A stretch of 64,000 nt of DNA from Gammaproteobacteria bacterium (lineage in GTDB: Bacteria > Pseudomonadota > Gammaproteobacteria > Pseudomonadales > Pseudohongiellaceae), in contig JAUXNX010000011.1 in assembly GCA_030682575.1 (NCBI GenBank), positions 62,001 through 126,000 of the forward strand. The letters run 5' to 3'. Position 1 is the stretch's first letter. Each line of letters opens with the position of its first letter. The notes below the pieces were generated by a model that searched no databases, had not been told where the DNA came from, and was given only the letters and a program-made list of their open reading frames with translations. Below, piece after piece: positions 10,372 to 22,222 of the stretch. The position numbers and the translations under genes were made by a program.

Positions 10372-10591
10372 CGTGTTATCTCCTGAGCATTGATAATATT
10401 AAAAACTCCCTCTCTGAAAACGGCAAGAATTCAGAATTTAAGGGCAGAAACGAGAAGCGCAGAGCTCCCCTGTATGCAGCGGCTTTTCGAATGCGGCGAA
10501 TGGTAGTGAGTTTTCGGTTTTTTTTCAAGCGCCAACAACAGCAATACACCGGCAACTTTTTGATTTTAATGAAGAATTTTTATTTTTCAGT
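10372..10591 (-). promoter_or_regulatory. upstream region of petA operon (gene-free)
   Basis: About 220 bases without a credible gene lie between petA and the rpsI terminator. The petA ribosome site (AGGAG, read on the minus strand) is at its petA-proximal end. The rest is AT-rich and must hold the petA promoter, but I could not pick a convincing -35/-10 pair. Confidence 0.4.
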
Positions 10592-10630
10592 AAAAAAAAA
10601 GCGCCGTGCCAAATTGGCAGAAGCGCTTTT
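10592..10630 (-). terminator. intrinsic terminator of rplM-rpsI
   Basis: AAAAGCGC at 10597-10604 pairs with GCGCTTTT at 10623-10630; an inner stem TGCCA/TGGCA extends it. On the minus strand the hairpin runs into about nine T residues (complement of 10592-10600). It lies about 80 bases after the rpsI stop, the expected place for the operon terminator. Confidence 0.85.
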
Positions 10631-10708
10631 ATGATACTTGCTGCTGCTAGCGGCCTGAAGAACAGAACCACCGCAATACCCTCAGAACAACGGGCAGAAC
10701 CCGCTGTA

Positions 10709-11101
10709 TTAACGTTTGGAGAACTGTGGCCTCTTGCGCGCTTTGCGCAGACCAACCTTCTTACGTTCTACAGCACGGGCGTCACGTGTAACGAAACCGG
10801 CTTTTCTCAGTGTAGGGCGCAGTTCGCCGTCATACTCCATCAATGCCCGAGTAATGCCGTGTCTGATGGCTCCAGCCTGACCGAAACTGCCGCCGCCTTT
10901 TACCGTGATCATGATATCGAATTTACCCTGCAGCCCAACCAGCTCAAGCGGCTGCTGAATGACCATACGTGCAACTTCGCGACCGAAATAGTTATCCAGC
11001 GTGCGATTATTGATGGTCATCGCGCCAGTACCTTTGGTCAAGAACACGCGGGCTGTGGCGGTTTTGCGTCGACCTGTACCGTAATATTGTGTCGTAGCCA
11101 T
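10709..11101 (-). CDS. rpsI: 30S ribosomal protein S9
   Basis: The 130-residue S9 protein, complete from [20 protein letters not shown] to the basic tail [14 protein letters not shown], whose last residues reach into the ribosomal P site. Length and sequence are standard. It follows rplM by 17 bases on the same strand; the pair is co-transcribed in nearly all proteobacteria and here ends at the hairpin at 10592-10630. Confidence 0.99.
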   Translation of the reverse strand: MATTQYYGTGRRKTATARVFLTKGTGAMTINNRTLDNYFGREVARMVIQQPLELVGLQGKFDIMITVKGGGSFGQAGAIRHGITRALMEYDGELRPTLRKAGFVTRDARAVERKKVGLRKARKRPQFSKR

Positions 11102-11118
11102 TCTATTCAGTGAACCTC

Positions 11119-11547
11119 TTACAGTGTCAGCGCTTGCGGTTGTTGTGCAGTATGAGGGTGCTCTGCGCCCGCATAAACCTTCAGTTTCTTGAACATCGCC
11201 CTGCCAAGAGGGGTGCGTGGCAGCATTCCTTTGACGGCCAGCTTGATCACACGCTCCGGCGCCCGATCAACCAGCTTGCCAAACGGAATGGACTTGATGC
11301 CACCCGGGAATGCTGAGTGAGAGTGATAAATCTTGTCCGTTACTTTCTTGCCGGTCACCGCCACTTTCTCAGCATTGATCACGACAATATAGTCGCCAGT
11401 ATCAACGTGGGGGGTGTATTCGGGCTTGTGCTTACCGCGCAGACGGGTGGCTATTTCAGCGGCCATGCGGCCAAGGGTTTGCCCTTCGGCATCCAGGAGC
11501 AGCCAGTTGTGTTCCACATTCTGCGGTTTCGCAATAAAGGTCTTCAT
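11119..11547 (-). CDS. rplM: 50S ribosomal protein L13
   Basis: The 142-residue L13, recognisable from [20 protein letters not shown], the [21 protein letters not shown] block and [22 protein letters not shown]13 is an early-assembly 23S rRNA-binding protein; in E. coli it represses its own mRNA leader. A GGAG-type ribosome site precedes the start. The 140-base interval to zapE must contain the promoter and any autoregulatory leader. Confidence 0.99.
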   Translation of the reverse strand: MKTFIAKPQNVEHNWLLLDAEGQTLGRMAAEIATRLRGKHKPEYTPHVDTGDYIVVINAEKVAVTGKKVTDKIYHSHSAFPGGIKSIPFGKLVDRAPERVIKLAVKGMLPRTPLGRAMFKKLKVYAGAEHPHTAQQPQALTL

Positions 11548-11687
11548 TTACTTTCACCAAAGGAGCATTGTCTTCAAGGAGCGCGAATACTACCGAAGCG
11601 ACTTTGACTTTTCAAGCACTAATAGCCACAAACCTGTCAAATTCATGAACTTCGCGCACGGCTTTCGAACCAGAAACCATACGCATC

Positions 11688-12821
11688 TCACGGTCGGTGT
11701 TCACGCCCCAGATACTCATGGGACTGCATCTCCAGAAGTCGGCTGCTGGTGCGTTCGAAGACAAAAGCCAGACTGCTGCCTTCATAGAGTTGCAGTAGCG
11801 GGATCGCAGCGGAGATGATCAGCTTGACGTTACGATCATAGAGCTCGTCGACCAGGCTGACAAAGCGACGGGCCATGTCATCCTTGTCTGCCCCCAGTTG
11901 TGGAACATTGCTCAGCAGGATGGCATGGTAGAGCTTGGCGAGTTCAATATAGTCGTAGGCACTGCGTGGGCCGCCACACAGATCGGCAAAATCGAACCAA
12001 ATGACATCGTCCGCGCTCATGCGCGACATGATCTGGCGCCCCAGTACCTCAATGGCATTTCTTTCCTCGACCACGGCGTGATCAGGGGCCAGACTGCGGA
12101 AACAGCGAAGCAGCTCCGCATCAGCCTCCTCGCCTAGAGGGCTGTAGTAAATCTGCGCCTGCTGCAAACTACGCAACCGGTAATCAACTCCACCATCCAG
12201 CTTGACAACTTCAGTGAATTGCTTGAGCAGGGCAATGGCCGGAAGAAAGCGCTCACGTTGCAGGCCATTCTCGTAAAGCCGGGCAGGCGCTATATTGGAG
12301 GTTGCTACCAGTGTGACCCCCTCCTCCATAAGGTGCGTCAACAACCCTCCCAGAATCATTGCATCGGCAATGTCGGAAACAAAGAATTCGTCGAAACAAA
12401 GTACTCGCGCTTCCCGGGCAATCCTGCGGGCAACAGTTTCAAGAGGGTTTTTCTGCTGTTTGAGAGTAGTCAACTCGGCATGCACTCGCTGCATGAATCG
12501 ATGAAAGTGCGTACGCATCTTGTCTTCGAAAGGCAGACTTTCGAAAAACACATCCATCAAATAGGTCTTGCCTCTGCCCACTCCCCCATAAAGATAGAGT
12601 CCTCGCACCTGATTGGTGTCGCGCGGCTCCTTTGACCAGCGGCGCTTCAGCCAGTGCAATGCCGCCACAGTACCGCTCACCGAACTATTTGAAACCTGCA
12701 GCAATTCGTCATAGACACGCTGAAAGTGCAGCATTGTAATCGCCTGGGCAGGATCGGGCGTGAGGATCCCCTCTGCAAGGTCCAGGCGATAACGTTCAAG
12801 CGGAGTCATTCCTGATTTCAT
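11688..12821 (-). CDS. zapE: ZapE, AFG1-like cell-division ATPase
   Basis: A roughly 377-residue P-loop ATPase of the AFG1/ZapE family, which binds FtsZ and affects Z-ring stability under stress in E. coli. Walker A is in LYLYGGVGRGKTYLMD and Walker B in VLCFDEFFVSDIADAM; the C-terminal part shows WFDFADLCGGPRSAYDYIELA. I place the start at the ATG whose first base is 12821 (MKSGMTPLERYRLDL); a second Met four codons later is possible, and the frame is open 43 codons further upstream without family similarity. It is divergent from zapG. Confidence 0.94.
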   Translation of the reverse strand: MKSGMTPLERYRLDLAEGILTPDPAQAITMLHFQRVYDELLQVSNSSVSGTVAALHWLKRRWSKEPRDTNQVRGLYLYGGVGRGKTYLMDVFFESLPFEDKMRTHFHRFMQRVHAELTTLKQQKNPLETVARRIAREARVLCFDEFFVSDIADAMILGGLLTHLMEEGVTLVATSNIAPARLYENGLQRERFLPAIALLKQFTEVVKLDGGVDYRLRSLQQAQIYYSPLGEEADAELLRCFRSLAPDHAVVEERNAIEVLGRQIMSRMSADDVIWFDFADLCGGPRSAYDYIELAKLYHAILLSNVPQLGADKDDMARRFVSLVDELYDRNVKLIISAAIPLLQLYEGSSLAFVFERTSSRLLEMQSHEYLGREHRP

Positions 12822-13075
12822 TGTGAATATAGGTACATATATATGAGGGAGCATGGCTGCACACTGAAGGCTGAGCATTCTACGGCAAACAGAACCAACC
12901 AGACCAGCGACACCGTCTACTATGAGCTGACCCAGCACTCCAGAACCCACTCGGAATCGGCGCAGAGGCAGGAATTTCTTGCCCCAGAACCAGGCAATTC
13001 AGGCTATACTTGCGCAACCCGAACTTTCTGAGCCACGTATGACGTGGTTTCGCAGACAAGAGGCAATGGTTTGAT

Positions 13076-13519
13076 ATGTTATGGTTGACCGCATTTGGCT
13101 GTCTTGCAGTCGGAATCGCTGTTGGTTTTGTGCTGGCTGGACGCACAACCTCCAACCCCGAGAAAATCAATGACCTTGAACAACAGCTGCAGGAACTACA
13201 GCGCAGCCATGCCCGCTACAGAGAAGAGGTTAGCGAACATTTCAGCATGACAGCCGAATTGGTGCAGCAAATGACAGACAGCTACAAGGATGTCTACCAG
13301 CATCTGGCAACCGGCGCACAGGATTTGTGTTCTGGCGAGGTCGCCAGCAAGCTGCTGCCCGCATCATCCGAGGGCGTCTTCGGTCTTGCTCTGCCAATAG
13401 ACAACGACCTGCAGGCACCCAAAGACTATGCGCCCAGAAAGAATCCCAATCAGTCAGGCGCCCTGGCGGAAGACTTCGGGCTGGAGAAGTTCAAAGAGTC
13501 AGACAAGGACTATCTGTAG
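13076..13519 (+). CDS. zapG: ZapG (YhcB, DUF1043) inner-membrane envelope/division protein
   Basis: A 147-residue protein with one N-terminal membrane helix (about residues 3-21, ending GFVLAGR), then a coiled coil (about 28-85) and a low-complexity tail ending FKESDKDYL. The family pattern QLQELQRSHARYREEVSEHF and ALPIDNDLQAPKDYAPRK is clear. YhcB links cell division, elongation and envelope biogenesis in E. coli. It sits beside zapE and rplM-rpsI as in enterics. Confidence 0.92.
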   Translation: MLWLTAFGCLAVGIAVGFVLAGRTTSNPEKINDLEQQLQELQRSHARYREEVSEHFSMTAELVQQMTDSYKDVYQHLATGAQDLCSGEVASKLLPASSEGVFGLALPIDNDLQAPKDYAPRKNPNQSGALAEDFGLEKFKESDKDYL

Positions 13520-13624
13520 ATCGCCTTCCCCATTGGCAACTCCTGGCACTCCCAGTAAATGATCCCGTGACCCGCTCTCCTGATGGCAGCAGCGGATTAC
13601 ATAAACACGACAAAGTGAACAAGC

Positions 13625-14533
13625 ATGACTCAATACAATCTGACTCACCTGAAACAACTCGAAGCCGAAAGCATCCACATCATTCGCGAAGTGGCGGCAG
13701 AGTTCGATAATCCTGTGATGCTCTACTCCATCGGCAAGGACTCCGCCGTCATGCTGCACCTTGCCATGAAAGCCTTCTATCCCGGCAAACCGCCATTTCC
13801 CCTGATGCACATCGACACCACCTGGAAGTTCCGGGAGATGATCGAGTTCCGCGACAATCAGGTAAAGAAACTCGGCCTGGATCTGATCGTACATATAAAT
13901 CAGGAAGGCGTAGAGGCTGGTATCGGCCCTTTCACCCACGGCAGCGAGAAACATACCGACGTGATGAAGACACAGGCGTTGCGCCAAGCGCTGACCAAGC
14001 ACAAGTTCGATGCGGCCTTTGGCGGCGCACGACGTGACGAGGAAAAGTCCCGCGCGAAAGAACGTGTCTTCTCCTTCCGCGACAAGAACCACGGCTGGGA
14101 TCCAAAGAACCAGCGCCCAGAGCTGTGGAACATCTACAACTGCAAGGTCAACAAGGGGGAGAGCATTCGCGTTTTCCCACTGTCGAACTGGACTGAACTC
14201 GATATATGGCAATACATCTATCTGAACAACATCGACATTGTGCCTCTTTATTTCGCCAAAGAGCGCCCCGTCGTGCAGATGGAGGGTGTCGATATCCTTG
14301 TGGACGACGAACGCATGCCGAGAGAGCTGCGCAAGAAAGCAGTGAACAAGATGGTCCGCTTCCGCACACTGGGCTGCTATCCACTGACCGGCGCGGTGGA
14401 ATCCAACGCAACCCAGTTGACCGACATCATTCAGGAAATGCTGCTGACCACCACCTCCGAGCGCCAGGGCCGCCTGATCGACAGCGACAAAGCCGGCTCG
14501 ATGGAAGACAAGAAGCGCAAGGGTTATTTCTGA
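13625..14533 (+). CDS. cysD: sulfate adenylyltransferase subunit 2
   Basis: A 302-residue N-type ATP pyrophosphatase. The PP-loop is SIGKDS at residues 35-40, and [20 protein letters not shown] is diagnostic. With CysN it makes adenosine 5'-phosphosulfate (APS) from sulfate and ATP, the first step of assimilatory sulfate reduction. Length equals E. coli CysD. It is 63 bases upstream of the cysNC fusion. I saw no certain CysB site in the short upstream interval. Confidence 0.98.
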   Translation: MTQYNLTHLKQLEAESIHIIREVAAEFDNPVMLYSIGKDSAVMLHLAMKAFYPGKPPFPLMHIDTTWKFREMIEFRDNQVKKLGLDLIVHINQEGVEAGIGPFTHGSEKHTDVMKTQALRQALTKHKFDAAFGGARRDEEKSRAKERVFSFRDKNHGWDPKNQRPELWNIYNCKVNKGESIRVFPLSNWTELDIWQYIYLNNIDIVPLYFAKERPVVQMEGVDILVDDERMPRELRKKAVNKMVRFRTLGCYPLTGAVESNATQLTDIIQEMLLTTTSERQGRLIDSDKAGSMEDKKRKGYF

Positions 14534-14596
14534 CGCCAGCCGCGTCGTCGTAAACAAGATTCTGTAACAGAACAGTCAAAACCAGGTTTAATCACT

Positions 14597-16504
14597 ATGT
14601 CGCACCAATCGGATCTCATCAGCACGGACATCAACGCCTATCTGGCCCAACACGAACGCAAGGAACTGCTGCGACTGCTGACCTGTGGCAGCGTGGATGA
14701 CGGCAAGAGCACACTGATTGGCAGGTTGCTGCATGACTCCAAGATGATCTACGAAGATCAGCTCAGCGCGATCAAGGCCGACAGTGTGAAATCCGGCACG
14801 ACCGGAGGTGCGATCGATCTGGCATTACTGGTTGATGGTCTGCAGGCCGAACGCGAACAGGGCATCACCATCGATGTGGCCTATCGCTACTTCTCAACAG
14901 CAAAGCGCAAATTCATCATCGCCGACACTCCCGGCCATGAACAGTACACACGGAACATGGCGACCGGGGCCTCTACCTGCGACCTGGCAGTGATTCTCAT
15001 CGATGCGCGCCATGGCGTGCAGGTGCAAACACGGCGACACAGCTTCATTACGTCACTGCTTGGTATAAAACACATCGTTGTGGCTATCAACAAGATGGAC
15101 CTCGTGAATTACAGCGAGGAAGTGTACGAACACATCAAGGCGGATTACATCCAGTTTACCAGCAAGCTCACGAAGGCCGATTTCTACTTCATCCCGATGT
15201 CGGCCCTCAATGGCGACAACGTGGTAAATCCGAGCGAGCACATGCCGTGGCACACAGGGCAAACACTGATGTCACTGTTCGAGACCGTGGAAATTGCCAA
15301 GGATCGTAACCTTACTGATCTGCGCTTTCCCGTACAGTACGTCAACCGACCCAATCTCAACTTCCGTGGTTTCTGCGGCACGATCGCATCCGGTGTAGTA
15401 CGCAAGGGCGACGAGATCGTGGTGCTGCCTTCGCAGAAAAAGAGTCGCGTGAAATCCATCGTTACCTATGACGAGGAGCTGGAGTCTGCTTACACCGAGA
15501 TGGCCATCACACTGACACTGGAAGACGAGATCGACATCAGCCGAGGCGACATGATCGTGCACAGCGACAATTATCCTGTCGTGACCGATTCCTTCAACGC
15601 GACCCTGGTGTGGATGATCGAACAACCAATGCTGCCGGGCAAGATGTATGACTTCAAGCTGGGCACCAAGACCGTGACCGGTCGAATCAGTACGCTCAAG
15701 AACCTGATCGACGTCAACACGCTGGAAAAGCGCCCTGCTCCGTCACTGGAGCTGAACGGCATCGGCGAGTGCGAGATCACAGTCGACCAATTGGTCAGCA
15801 TCGACAATTACAGCGCGAACCGCAGTACCGGTGCCTTTATAGTTATAGACAGGCTGACCAACGTTACTGTGGGTGCCGGCATGATCAGCGTCAGCAAGGG
15901 CGCCTCAGCAGTGCACGAAGAAGCTGTGAGCAGCACCATCCATGTGACACGCGAAGAGCGAGCCGCACGCTATGGCCAGAGCCCAGCCACGGTGATGTTC
16001 ATCGGCATATCCGGTTCCGGAAAATCCACCCTGGCACACAGCCTGGAGCGGCGTCTGTTCGACATGGGCCGCGTCAGCACCGTATTGGACGGCAAGACCA
16101 TGCGTCTTGGCATCAGCAAGGATCTGCCGCATGATCAGGAAGGACGCGCCGAGAATCTCCGTCGCAGCGCCAATGTCGCGAAACTGCTGAACGATTCAGG
16201 CCTGATTTGCTGCGCGGCCTTCGTGGCACCAAGCAAGGATTCGCGCGAACACGCGCTGAGCGTGATCGGGCGTGACAACTGTTTCATCATCTATTTGAAT
16301 CCGTCCCTGGAAGTCTGCAAACAGCGCGATCCGAGCGGTCTTTACGCTGCCGCCGAGCTCTCTCCATCGACCGACATCCCGGGCGTGTCCTTTCCCTATG
16401 ACGAGCCGGAGTCTCCCGATCTGGCTCTGGATACAGGCACTCTCTCGATCGACGAATGTATCAACCAGGTAGTCCGGCTGATGAAGGACAAAAACATCAT
16501 CTAG
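14597..16504 (+). CDS. cysNC: bifunctional sulfate adenylyltransferase subunit 1 / adenylylsulfate kinase
   Basis: A 635-residue fusion. Residues about 20-445 are the CysN GTPase: GSVDDGKST (G1, 31-39), [12 protein letters not shown] (G3), INKMDL (G4) and beta-barrel domains. Residues about 460-635 are the CysC APS kinase with P-loop GISGSGKST. CysN drives APS formation by GTP hydrolysis; CysC phosphorylates APS to PAPS. In the kinase, the DGDNVR motif of stand-alone CysC reads DGKTMR; the fused Pseudomonas type also departs from the stand-alone motif, as I recall. The stop abuts the convergent stop of the next gene with no spacer. Confidence 0.97.
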   Translation: MSHQSDLISTDINAYLAQHERKELLRLLTCGSVDDGKSTLIGRLLHDSKMIYEDQLSAIKADSVKSGTTGGAIDLALLVDGLQAEREQGITIDVAYRYFSTAKRKFIIADTPGHEQYTRNMATGASTCDLAVILIDARHGVQVQTRRHSFITSLLGIKHIVVAINKMDLVNYSEEVYEHIKADYIQFTSKLTKADFYFIPMSALNGDNVVNPSEHMPWHTGQTLMSLFETVEIAKDRNLTDLRFPVQYVNRPNLNFRGFCGTIASGVVRKGDEIVVLPSQKKSRVKSIVTYDEELESAYTEMAITLTLEDEIDISRGDMIVHSDNYPVVTDSFNATLVWMIEQPMLPGKMYDFKLGTKTVTGRISTLKNLIDVNTLEKRPAPSLELNGIGECEITVDQLVSIDNYSANRSTGAFIVIDRLTNVTVGAGMISVSKGASAVHEEAVSSTIHVTREERAARYGQSPATVMFIGISGSGKSTLAHSLERRLFDMGRVSTVLDGKTMRLGISKDLPHDQEGRAENLRRSANVAKLLNDSGLICCAAFVAPSKDSREHALSVIGRDNCFIIYLNPSLEVCKQRDPSGLYAAAELSPSTDIPGVSFPYDEPESPDLALDTGTLSIDECINQVVRLMKDKNII

Positions 16505-17266
16505 CTACACGGGGTTATCGATATCGATGAATTGATGTTCGAGACCGAAACGGGTAGCCAGATGCGCTGCAACCGCCTGCACGCCATATCGTTCAGTGGC
16601 ATGATGACCTGCAGCAAAGAAGTGGATCCCGGTCTCGCGGGCGATGTGCACGGTCTGCTCGGAAATTTCCCCTGTAATGTACGCATCCACTCCGGCCTTC
16701 ACAGCCAACTCGATGTAGTTCTGTGCGCCGCCAGTACACCAGGCGACTGTCCCTATCTCCCTGTCACTGGCCGCAATATGCAACGGCGCCCTGCCCAGTT
16801 TTGATTCAAGCAACATCGCTAGCTGCACACCAGAGCACGGTTCGGCAACCTCTCCCGTCAATCCTATACTGTGATTGTTCTGCTTGCCGATGTCTCCAGT
16901 GGTGCTGAAACCCAGCAATTTGCCTAATTGTGCGTTATTGCCAAGTTCGGCATGCGCATCCAGAGGCAGATGGTAGGCCAGCAGGCTGATGTCATGCGTC
17001 AACAGTGAATGGATGCGGGACTTCTTGATCCCGGTCACCGCCGCGTCCTCACCACGCCAGAAATACCCATGATGAACCAGAATCAGATCTGCCTCCGCAG
17101 CAATGGCACGGTCTATCAAGGCCTGACTCGCCGTGACCCCCGAGACAATTCTGCGCACTGAGCTTCGCCCTTCGACCTGTAGTCCGTTGGGACAGTAATC
17201 GTTGAACTGCTCCGGACGCAGCAGTGTTTTCAATTCCTTCAAGACTTCGTCCAGCGTTACATACAT
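16505..17266 (-). CDS. Nif3-like dinuclear metal centre hexameric protein (YbgI/DUF34)
   Basis: A 253-residue Nif3/DUF34 protein. Metal-site residues are visible in LILVHHGYFWRGED (His-His) and IHFFAAGHHATERYGV (His-His...Glu). The family forms a hexameric toroid with a two-metal centre; some members are annotated as GTP cyclohydrolase I type 2, but the physiological role is unsettled. The first and last thirds carry the motifs and the middle is a short linker, so it is the short YbgI type. Its position beside degS/algW recurs in other gammaproteobacteria, as I recall. Confidence 0.92.
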   Translation of the reverse strand: MYVTLDEVLKELKTLLRPEQFNDYCPNGLQVEGRSSVRRIVSGVTASQALIDRAIAAEADLILVHHGYFWRGEDAAVTGIKKSRIHSLLTHDISLLAYHLPLDAHAELGNNAQLGKLLGFSTTGDIGKQNNHSIGLTGEVAEPCSGVQLAMLLESKLGRAPLHIAASDREIGTVAWCTGGAQNYIELAVKAGVDAYITGEISEQTVHIARETGIHFFAAGHHATERYGVQAVAAHLATRFGLEHQFIDIDNPV

Positions 17267-17411
17267 CCGAATTCACCTTCACATGGCAGATGTTTACTCG
17301 CATAATGAGCGCACTTCCGGCGGACACCCGCCACGGTACAAGACCAGTGCGCCTCTCAGGCTCATATGGTAACAGAAGCATTCACAGCGGCCTGAACCGC
17401 CGCGAGATATC

Positions 17412-18593
17412 ATGAAAAAGTTCCTCCAGTTCATTAGCTGGCCCACGATAGCCGGCGTCCTGTTTGCCGTTATCTTGGTCCAATATCAGCAAATCAACAG
17501 GCTTGGTGGTATTTTGCTGCAAGAACCCGTGAAGCCGACCGCCTCTGCAGGCAGTGCGCTGCCTTTCTCGCTGGCAGACGCAGTAGACACCGCAGCCCCT
17601 GCCGTCGTCAGCATCCACTCAACCATCAGACAACAGATCCAGTTGCCGCCGCCGGAAGATATACCACCGATGTTCCGCAACCTGCTGCAGAACATTCCGG
17701 CAGAACGATCCTATAATAGCCTGGGCTCCGGGGTAATCGTGAGTAACGAAGGTCATGTGCTTACTTCGCTGCATGTCATCGAGGGCGCGGAAGATATTGA
17801 AGTTCGCTTCGGCGATCTTAGTAGTGAAACCTTCATCCGGGCGGCCCAGCTGATCGGCTCCGATCCGGGGACTGACCTGGCGCTGCTCAAGATCGAAGCT
17901 GCGGCATTGCCTGCAGCAATTCCCATTGGTTCTTCAGACACAGTGCGCGTGGGTGATACCGTTTTGGCAATCGGCTTCCCAAGCCAGGAACTGATCAGTC
18001 AAAAGTCTGTATCCAGGGGTATCGTGAGTGCTCTTGGTATTCCCCAGAATGGCCTGCCTATTGTCGAGTACATCCAGACTGACGCCGCCATCAACTACGG
18101 CAACTCTGGCGGCGCCCTCGTGAATGCCAATGGTGAACTGATCGGCATCAATTCCTTCATTTATTCACAGTCGGGTGGATCCGATGGTATCGGCTTTGCT
18201 GTGCCCATCAATAAGGCCATGGTGGTTGTCGATCAATTGATAGCATTCGGCGAGGTCACTCCAGGTTATCTGGGTGTTATCACGGGCGAGATGCTCACGC
18301 AGGAGTCCAGTCTCAACTTCTTTGGTCGTTCCGACGTGTCAGGCCTCCTCATCGAACAGGTGAATGCGGCCAGTCCAGCAGAACTGGCAGGCATCAAACC
18401 GGGCGATGTCATGATTGCCATCGACGGCAGTATGATCACGAGTGTTATTGGCGCCATCGATCAGATCAACAGAAAAGCGCCGGGACAAATGGTAGATCTG
18501 GGTATTTATCGAGAGGGGGAAAATCTGACGATCCCGGTGCAACTGGGAAGCGGCACGGCACAATATCGCATTCCTGAGCTGCCCGGTAACTGA
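17412..18593 (+). CDS. degS: DegS/AlgW-type membrane-anchored serine protease
   Basis: A 393-residue protein: N-terminal membrane helix (about 8-26), trypsin-like domain with catalytic His121 (LTSLHVIEG), Asp155 (DPGTDLALL) and Ser232 (NYGNSGGAL), and one PDZ domain (about 278-385). One PDZ and a membrane anchor distinguish DegS/AlgW from DegP/DegQ. These enzymes sense misfolded outer-membrane proteins through the PDZ domain and start RseA/MucA cleavage, releasing sigma-E. It stands alone here, divergent from the Nif3-like gene. Confidence 0.93.
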   Translation: MKKFLQFISWPTIAGVLFAVILVQYQQINRLGGILLQEPVKPTASAGSALPFSLADAVDTAAPAVVSIHSTIRQQIQLPPPEDIPPMFRNLLQNIPAERSYNSLGSGVIVSNEGHVLTSLHVIEGAEDIEVRFGDLSSETFIRAAQLIGSDPGTDLALLKIEAAALPAAIPIGSSDTVRVGDTVLAIGFPSQELISQKSVSRGIVSALGIPQNGLPIVEYIQTDAAINYGNSGGALVNANGELIGINSFIYSQSGGSDGIGFAVPINKAMVVVDQLIAFGEVTPGYLGVITGEMLTQESSLNFFGRSDVSGLLIEQVNAASPAELAGIKPGDVMIAIDGSMITSVIGAIDQINRKAPGQMVDLGIYREGENLTIPVQLGSGTAQYRIPELPGN

Positions 18594-18616
18594 ATTCCTT
18601 CACAGCAGACAGTTGT

Positions 18617-19924
18617 CTATTTGCGATATGCGGCAGATTCGGCGTGCGCCTGCAAGAACTCATTGGTAGCAAGTTCAGACGCAATTCCGGCCAGACTTGA
18701 AGCTCCTTGTGCCGAACATTGAATGATCGAAGTGCGTTTCTGAAAGTCATACACCCCCAGCGCAGAAAAGAATCTGGCCGTGCCGGAAGTCGGCAGGACA
18801 TGGCTGGGACCCGCACAGTAATCTCCCAGGGCCTCAGCACTGTAGCGCCCCATGAAAAGAGCTCCAGCATGAGTAATGTATTCTGCCAATCCCTGCGGGT
18901 CTGCAACAGACAGTTCAAGGTGTTCCGGCGCAATCAAGTCACTGACCGTGGCGGCCTCTTGCAGCGAGCGAGTCTTGATAAAAATACCCCTGCTCTTCAA
19001 GGACTTGCCAATAATTTCCCGACGCGTCATGGCGGGTAGCAGGCGCTCTATGCTCGCCATGACAGCATCCAGAAAAGCGGCGTTGTCGCTGATCAATATC
19101 GACTGCGCCTGCTCGTCGTGCTCGGCCTGGGAAAACAGGTCCATCGCTATCCAGTCTGGATTGGTCTCTCCATCGCAGATGATGGTCAGCTCGGAAGGCC
19201 CCGCAATCATGTCGATCCCTACCTCGCCAAAGACCTGCTTCTTGGCAATGGTCACGTAGATATTCCCGGGCCCGGTGATCTTGTCCACCTTGGGAACGCT
19301 CTGGGTACCGAAGGCGAGTGCACCAACGGCCTGCGCTCCACCAATCGTGAACAAAGTTTGTACACCAGCAAGTGCCGCAGCGGCGAACACCAGATCACCG
19401 GCCTCGCTCCAGGGTGTCGGCACTACTGCGATAATCTCCTTCACTCCGGCCACTTGCGCTGGAATGGCATTCATCAGCATGGATGACGGATAGTTGGCCT
19501 TGCCGCCAGGAACGTAGATTCCCACTCTGTCGAGAGGCATGACTTTCTGACCGTAGATAGAACCGTCGGCCTCCTGGTATTGCCAGGAACCCTGTTTCTG
19601 CTTTTCGTGATAGTCACGAATGCGCACAGCAGCCGCCTTCAACGCGCTGGCCTGTACGGCAGGAAGGCGCTGCAGGCTGATCTCCATCTGCTCCCGCGAC
19701 ACCGTCAGAGCTGCCATTGACGTTGCTTCGAAGCGATCAAATCGACGGGTGTAATCCAACACGGCGGAATCGCCACGCTCACGCACATCAGTGAGAATGC
19801 CCTCGACAAGGCGATTCAATTCCGGATTGCCAAGAATGGCGCGATTGAGCATGCCCTTCAGAGAATTGTCGAAGTCGGCATCACGGGTATCAAGGCGAGT
19901 AATATGCAGTTTATCCACGCTCAT
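18617..19924 (-). CDS. hisD: histidinol dehydrogenase
   Basis: About 435 residues from the preferred ATG at 19924 ([18 protein letters not shown]); an open extension of 14 codons upstream has no family similarity. HisD performs the last two NAD-dependent oxidations of histidine synthesis (histidinol to histidine) and is zinc dependent. Diagnostic stretches are [27 protein letters not shown] (quoted in part), [10 protein letters not shown] and [10 protein letters not shown]. It follows hisG by 7 bases, as in Pseudomonas, where murA-hisG-hisD are also adjacent. Confidence 0.97.
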   Translation of the reverse strand: MSVDKLHITRLDTRDADFDNSLKGMLNRAILGNPELNRLVEGILTDVRERGDSAVLDYTRRFDRFEATSMAALTVSREQMEISLQRLPAVQASALKAAAVRIRDYHEKQKQGSWQYQEADGSIYGQKVMPLDRVGIYVPGGKANYPSSMLMNAIPAQVAGVKEIIAVVPTPWSEAGDLVFAAAALAGVQTLFTIGGAQAVGALAFGTQSVPKVDKITGPGNIYVTIAKKQVFGEVGIDMIAGPSELTIICDGETNPDWIAMDLFSQAEHDEQAQSILISDNAAFLDAVMASIERLLPAMTRREIIGKSLKSRGIFIKTRSLQEAATVSDLIAPEHLELSVADPQGLAEYITHAGALFMGRYSAEALGDYCAGPSHVLPTSGTARFFSALGVYDFQKRTSIIQCSAQGASSLAGIASELATNEFLQAHAESAAYRK

Positions 19925-19931
19925 GCTTCTC

Positions 19932-20588
19932 TCAGTTGCGGTTAGCAGCCTCAACAGCTTCGGCAAGCTGCTGCAACAACGGACGAATTACTGCGTGCTT
20001 CATCTTCATCGCAGCCTTGTTGACTATCACGCGGGAACTGATGGGTGCGATCAACTTGAGTGGCTCCAGGCCATTGGCCTTGAGCGTGTTGCCACTGTCC
20101 ACGATGTCCACGATGATGTCTGCCAATCCCATTGACGGTGCCAGTTCCAACGCTCCGTTGAGCTTTATTACTTCAATCTGAATGCCCTGTTCAGCAAAGT
20201 AGCGTTTGGTGATGTTGGCAAACTTGGTGGCCACCTTGATGCGCCCTGTGACGGGCGTGGCACCCACCGGCGCTGCGGTCATCAAACGACAGCGGGCCAG
20301 ACGCAGGTCCAGAGGTTCATAAAAGCCCTCACTGCCGTATTCCAACAGCAGATCCTTCCCCACCACGCCAATGTCAGCACTGCCGAATTCAACATAGGTA
20401 GGAACGTCCGAGCCACGAATCACCATGATCTGCACGTGCGGAATCGTGGTATCGAAGATCAACTTGCGACTGTTGTTGATATCTTCAAGCGGGGCAATGC
20501 CCGCCTTCTCGAAAAGGGGCAACACCTCTTCGAGGATACGGCCCTTGGTCAGGGCTATCACGGTGTTCTGTCTATTCATGGAAGTCAT
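19932..20588 (-). CDS. hisG: ATP phosphoribosyltransferase, short (HisG-S) form
   Basis: A 218-residue enzyme for the first step of histidine synthesis (ATP plus PRPP). It has [40 protein letters not shown] (in part) and the PRPP loop [17 protein letters not shown]. The C-terminal regulatory domain of the long form is absent, so it should need the HisZ regulatory partner, which is not encoded in this window. Start may be the first ATG (20588) or Met4; neither has a strong ribosome site. It lies between murA and hisD. Confidence 0.96.
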   Translation of the reverse strand: MTSMNRQNTVIALTKGRILEEVLPLFEKAGIAPLEDINNSRKLIFDTTIPHVQIMVIRGSDVPTYVEFGSADIGVVGKDLLLEYGSEGFYEPLDLRLARCRLMTAAPVGATPVTGRIKVATKFANITKRYFAEQGIQIEVIKLNGALELAPSMGLADIIVDIVDSGNTLKANGLEPLKLIAPISSRVIVNKAAMKMKHAVIRPLLQQLAEAVEAANRN

Positions 20589-20638
20589 AAGAGTGATTGC
20601 CTGAGCCTGAATTGTCCTCGCACCACGACTGTCTGCAA

Positions 20639-21910
<1,272 letters not shown>

Positions 21911-21928
21911 TTATTGAATGGAGGAGTT

Positions 21929-22174
21929 TCAGACAGAAGCTGCCCGTTCCTCGGCAGTCAGAAGACGCATGCTGACTGCGTGAATGGCGCCTGTGGCGAT
22001 ATGAGGATTGAGAATCTGATAGATCTTCTGCTGTCGCTTGACTGCATTGAGTCCTGCAAAAACATCGCCTACCGCAAGCACCTGATACTTGCCACCATCG
22101 CCCTGCACTACGATCTCACAATCGGGAAGCTGGGCGTCGAGAAGTTGCTGAATCTGTTGTGAATCAATTGCCAT
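21929..22174 (-). CDS. ibaG: IbaG/BolA family protein
   Basis: An 81-residue BolA-fold protein. IDSQQIQQLLDAQLPDCEIVVQGDGGKYQVLAVGD and the conserved RQQKIYQILNPHIATGAIHAVSMRLLTAEE region mark it as IbaG (YrbA) rather than BolA (stretches given only for position; each covers residues 3-37 and 48-78). IbaG pairs with monothiol glutaredoxin and is linked to iron-sulfur handling and acid stress. In E. coli it follows mlaB; here it follows mlaC directly, 48 bases away. Confidence 0.94.
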   Translation of the reverse strand: MAIDSQQIQQLLDAQLPDCEIVVQGDGGKYQVLAVGDVFAGLNAVKRQQKIYQILNPHIATGAIHAVSMRLLTAEERAASV

Positions 22175-22222
22175 GTCTAAAACCTGCCAAATCTGTGTGT
22201 GATATCAACCCTGCGGCCCTCC

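Noticed and set aside
13499-14557. 352-codon open frame antisense to cysD
   Set aside because: It mirrors the cysD coding sequence, has no family features, and cysD is certain. GC-biased third positions leave the antisense frame open.
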